Of a DNA stretch of 6,362 nucleotides, positions 5,703 to 6,362 are shown in pieces (position 1 is the first letter of the stretch; every line of letters starts with the position of its first letter). The DNA is from Thiotrichales bacterium. GTDB lineage: Bacteria; Pseudomonadota; Gammaproteobacteria; Thiomicrospirales; Thiomicrospiraceae. The position numbers and the translations under genes were made by a program. The notes beneath the pieces were generated by a model, which was given only the letters and a program-made list of their open reading frames with translations, did no database searches and was not told the origin of the DNA. The DNA is taken from NCBI GenBank assembly GCA_027036095.1, contig JALVTA010000148.1, positions 1-6,362 on the forward strand, given 5' to 3'.

Positions 5703-6362
5703 ATGAATCTCAATTCAGACTGTGAGGTCCCGTCGAAAAGCTGTCGTCCCGTGCAGCCGGTGTCGCCCCATCACAACCATGTAAAAGCGGTGGATAAGGA
5801 TAACCAGCGTAAGGTGATGATTGCCGCGCTACTGACCGCATCCTACATGCTGGTTGAGATCGTTGGCGGCTGGTGGGTCGGTTCGCTGGCACTGGTGGCC
5901 GATGGCGTGCACATGCTGACGGATGCGGCGGCGCTGGCCATCGCCTGGTGGGGTTTTCATGTGAGCACCCGTCCCCCCAATGCACGCTATACCTTCGGCT
6001 ATCAGCGCTTTCAGATCATCACCGCCTTTGTCAATGCGCTGTTTTTGCTGGTGATCGTGGTGGGCATCATCGCCTACGCCATTGAGCGCTTTTTCAACCC
6101 GGAGCCCATTATGGGGCAGGCGATGTTTGTGATCGCCCTGGTGGGGCTGATCAATAACCTGATCGTGTTTCTGATCCTGCACAGCGGCGATAAGAAAAAC
6201 ATGAACATGCGTGGGGCCGCCCTGCACTTCATGGGCGATACGGTCAACTCGGTGGCGGTGATTGCGGCGGCCATCGTGATTTACTACACCAACTGGGTGT
6301 GGCTGGACCCCCTGCTGTCCATCCTGGTGAGTCTGGTGATCGGCTACCACGCCTGGAATCTG
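5703..6362 (+). CDS. Cation diffusion facilitator metal exporter, ZitB/CzcD-like (C-terminus cut off by the window edge)
   Basis: The 220 visible residues are the membrane half of a cation diffusion facilitator, which exchanges cytoplasmic Zn2+ or a related divalent metal for protons across the inner membrane. A polar cytoplasmic N-terminus (about 1-37) carries two Cys (7, 14) and HHNH at 23-26, a modest metal-binding stretch. Hydrophobic segments lie near 39-58, 61-86, 105-127, 137-160, 172-195 and 199-220. The metal site is HMLTD (His70, Asp74) in segment 2 and HFMGD (His175, Asp179) in segment 5. This two His/two Asp set is typical of Zn-type members and argues against iron or manganese transport. 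STRPPNARYTFGYQRFQ and LDPLLSILVS are close to ZitB. The cytoplasmic C-terminal domain, usually about 80-100 residues, is off the window. It follows comF by 37 nt on the same strand. Substrate is inferred; family is firm. Confidence 0.93.
   Translation, partial: MNLNSDCEVPSKSCRPVQPVSPHHNHVKAVDKDNQRKVMIAALLTASYMLVEIVGGWWVGSLALVADGVHMLTDAAALAIAWWGFHVSTRPPNARYTFGYQRFQIITAFVNALFLLVIVVGIIAYAIERFFNPEPIMGQAMFVIALVGLINNLIVFLILHSGDKKNMNMRGAALHFMGDTVNSVAVIAAAIVIYYTNWVWLDPLLSILVSLVIGYHAWNL

Noticed and set aside
5829..6350. A 173-codon minus-strand open frame opposite the CDF gene
   Set aside because: It is antisense to a clear membrane transporter and its His/Gln/Asp-rich product is what hydrophobic codons give when read backwards.

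Overview
The window shows an ordinary, dense chromosomal stretch from a GC-rich proteobacterium, most likely a gammaproteobacterium. The basis is gene order: a biotin operon starting bioB-bioF-bioH, transcribed divergently from a comF-type gene, is the arrangement known from Pseudomonas and relatives, and the proteins resemble gammaproteobacterial homologues. No IS element, phage gene, CRISPR array, tRNA or rRNA is visible.

Layout. From 4932 down to the left edge, five genes lie head to tail on the minus strand: bioB (4932-3928), bioF (3924-2752), bioH (2768-1980), ridA (1938-1552) and recG (1552 to beyond base 1, about the last quarter missing). The junctions are a 3-nt gap, a 17-nt overlap, a 41-nt gap and a 1-nt overlap, so one polycistronic unit is likely, with a possible extra promoter before ridA. 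To the right, comF (4952-5665) and a cation diffusion facilitator (CDF) metal exporter (5703 to beyond the right edge) lie on the plus strand. Only 19 nt separate the bioB and comF start codons. The bioB promoter, a perfect extended -10, lies inside the 5' coding end of comF.

How the genes work together. BioH hydrolyses the methyl ester of pimeloyl-ACP, BioF condenses pimeloyl-ACP with L-alanine to KAPA (8-amino-7-oxononanoate), and BioB inserts sulfur into dethiobiotin. BioA and BioD steps are not encoded here, and bioC/bioD, which follow bioH in Pseudomonas, are replaced by ridA-recG. RidA detoxifies reactive enamine/imine intermediates released by PLP enzymes, and RecG remodels stalled replication forks. 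ComF is a zinc-ribbon plus phosphoribosyltransferase-fold protein linked to DNA uptake. The CDF protein probably exports Zn2+ or a similar divalent metal.

No previously undescribed system is evident. The points worth a second look are the truncated bio operon joined to ridA-recG, the very compact divergent bioB/comF start region, the eroded first zinc knuckle in ComF, and a candidate promoter with a palindrome before the CDF gene.
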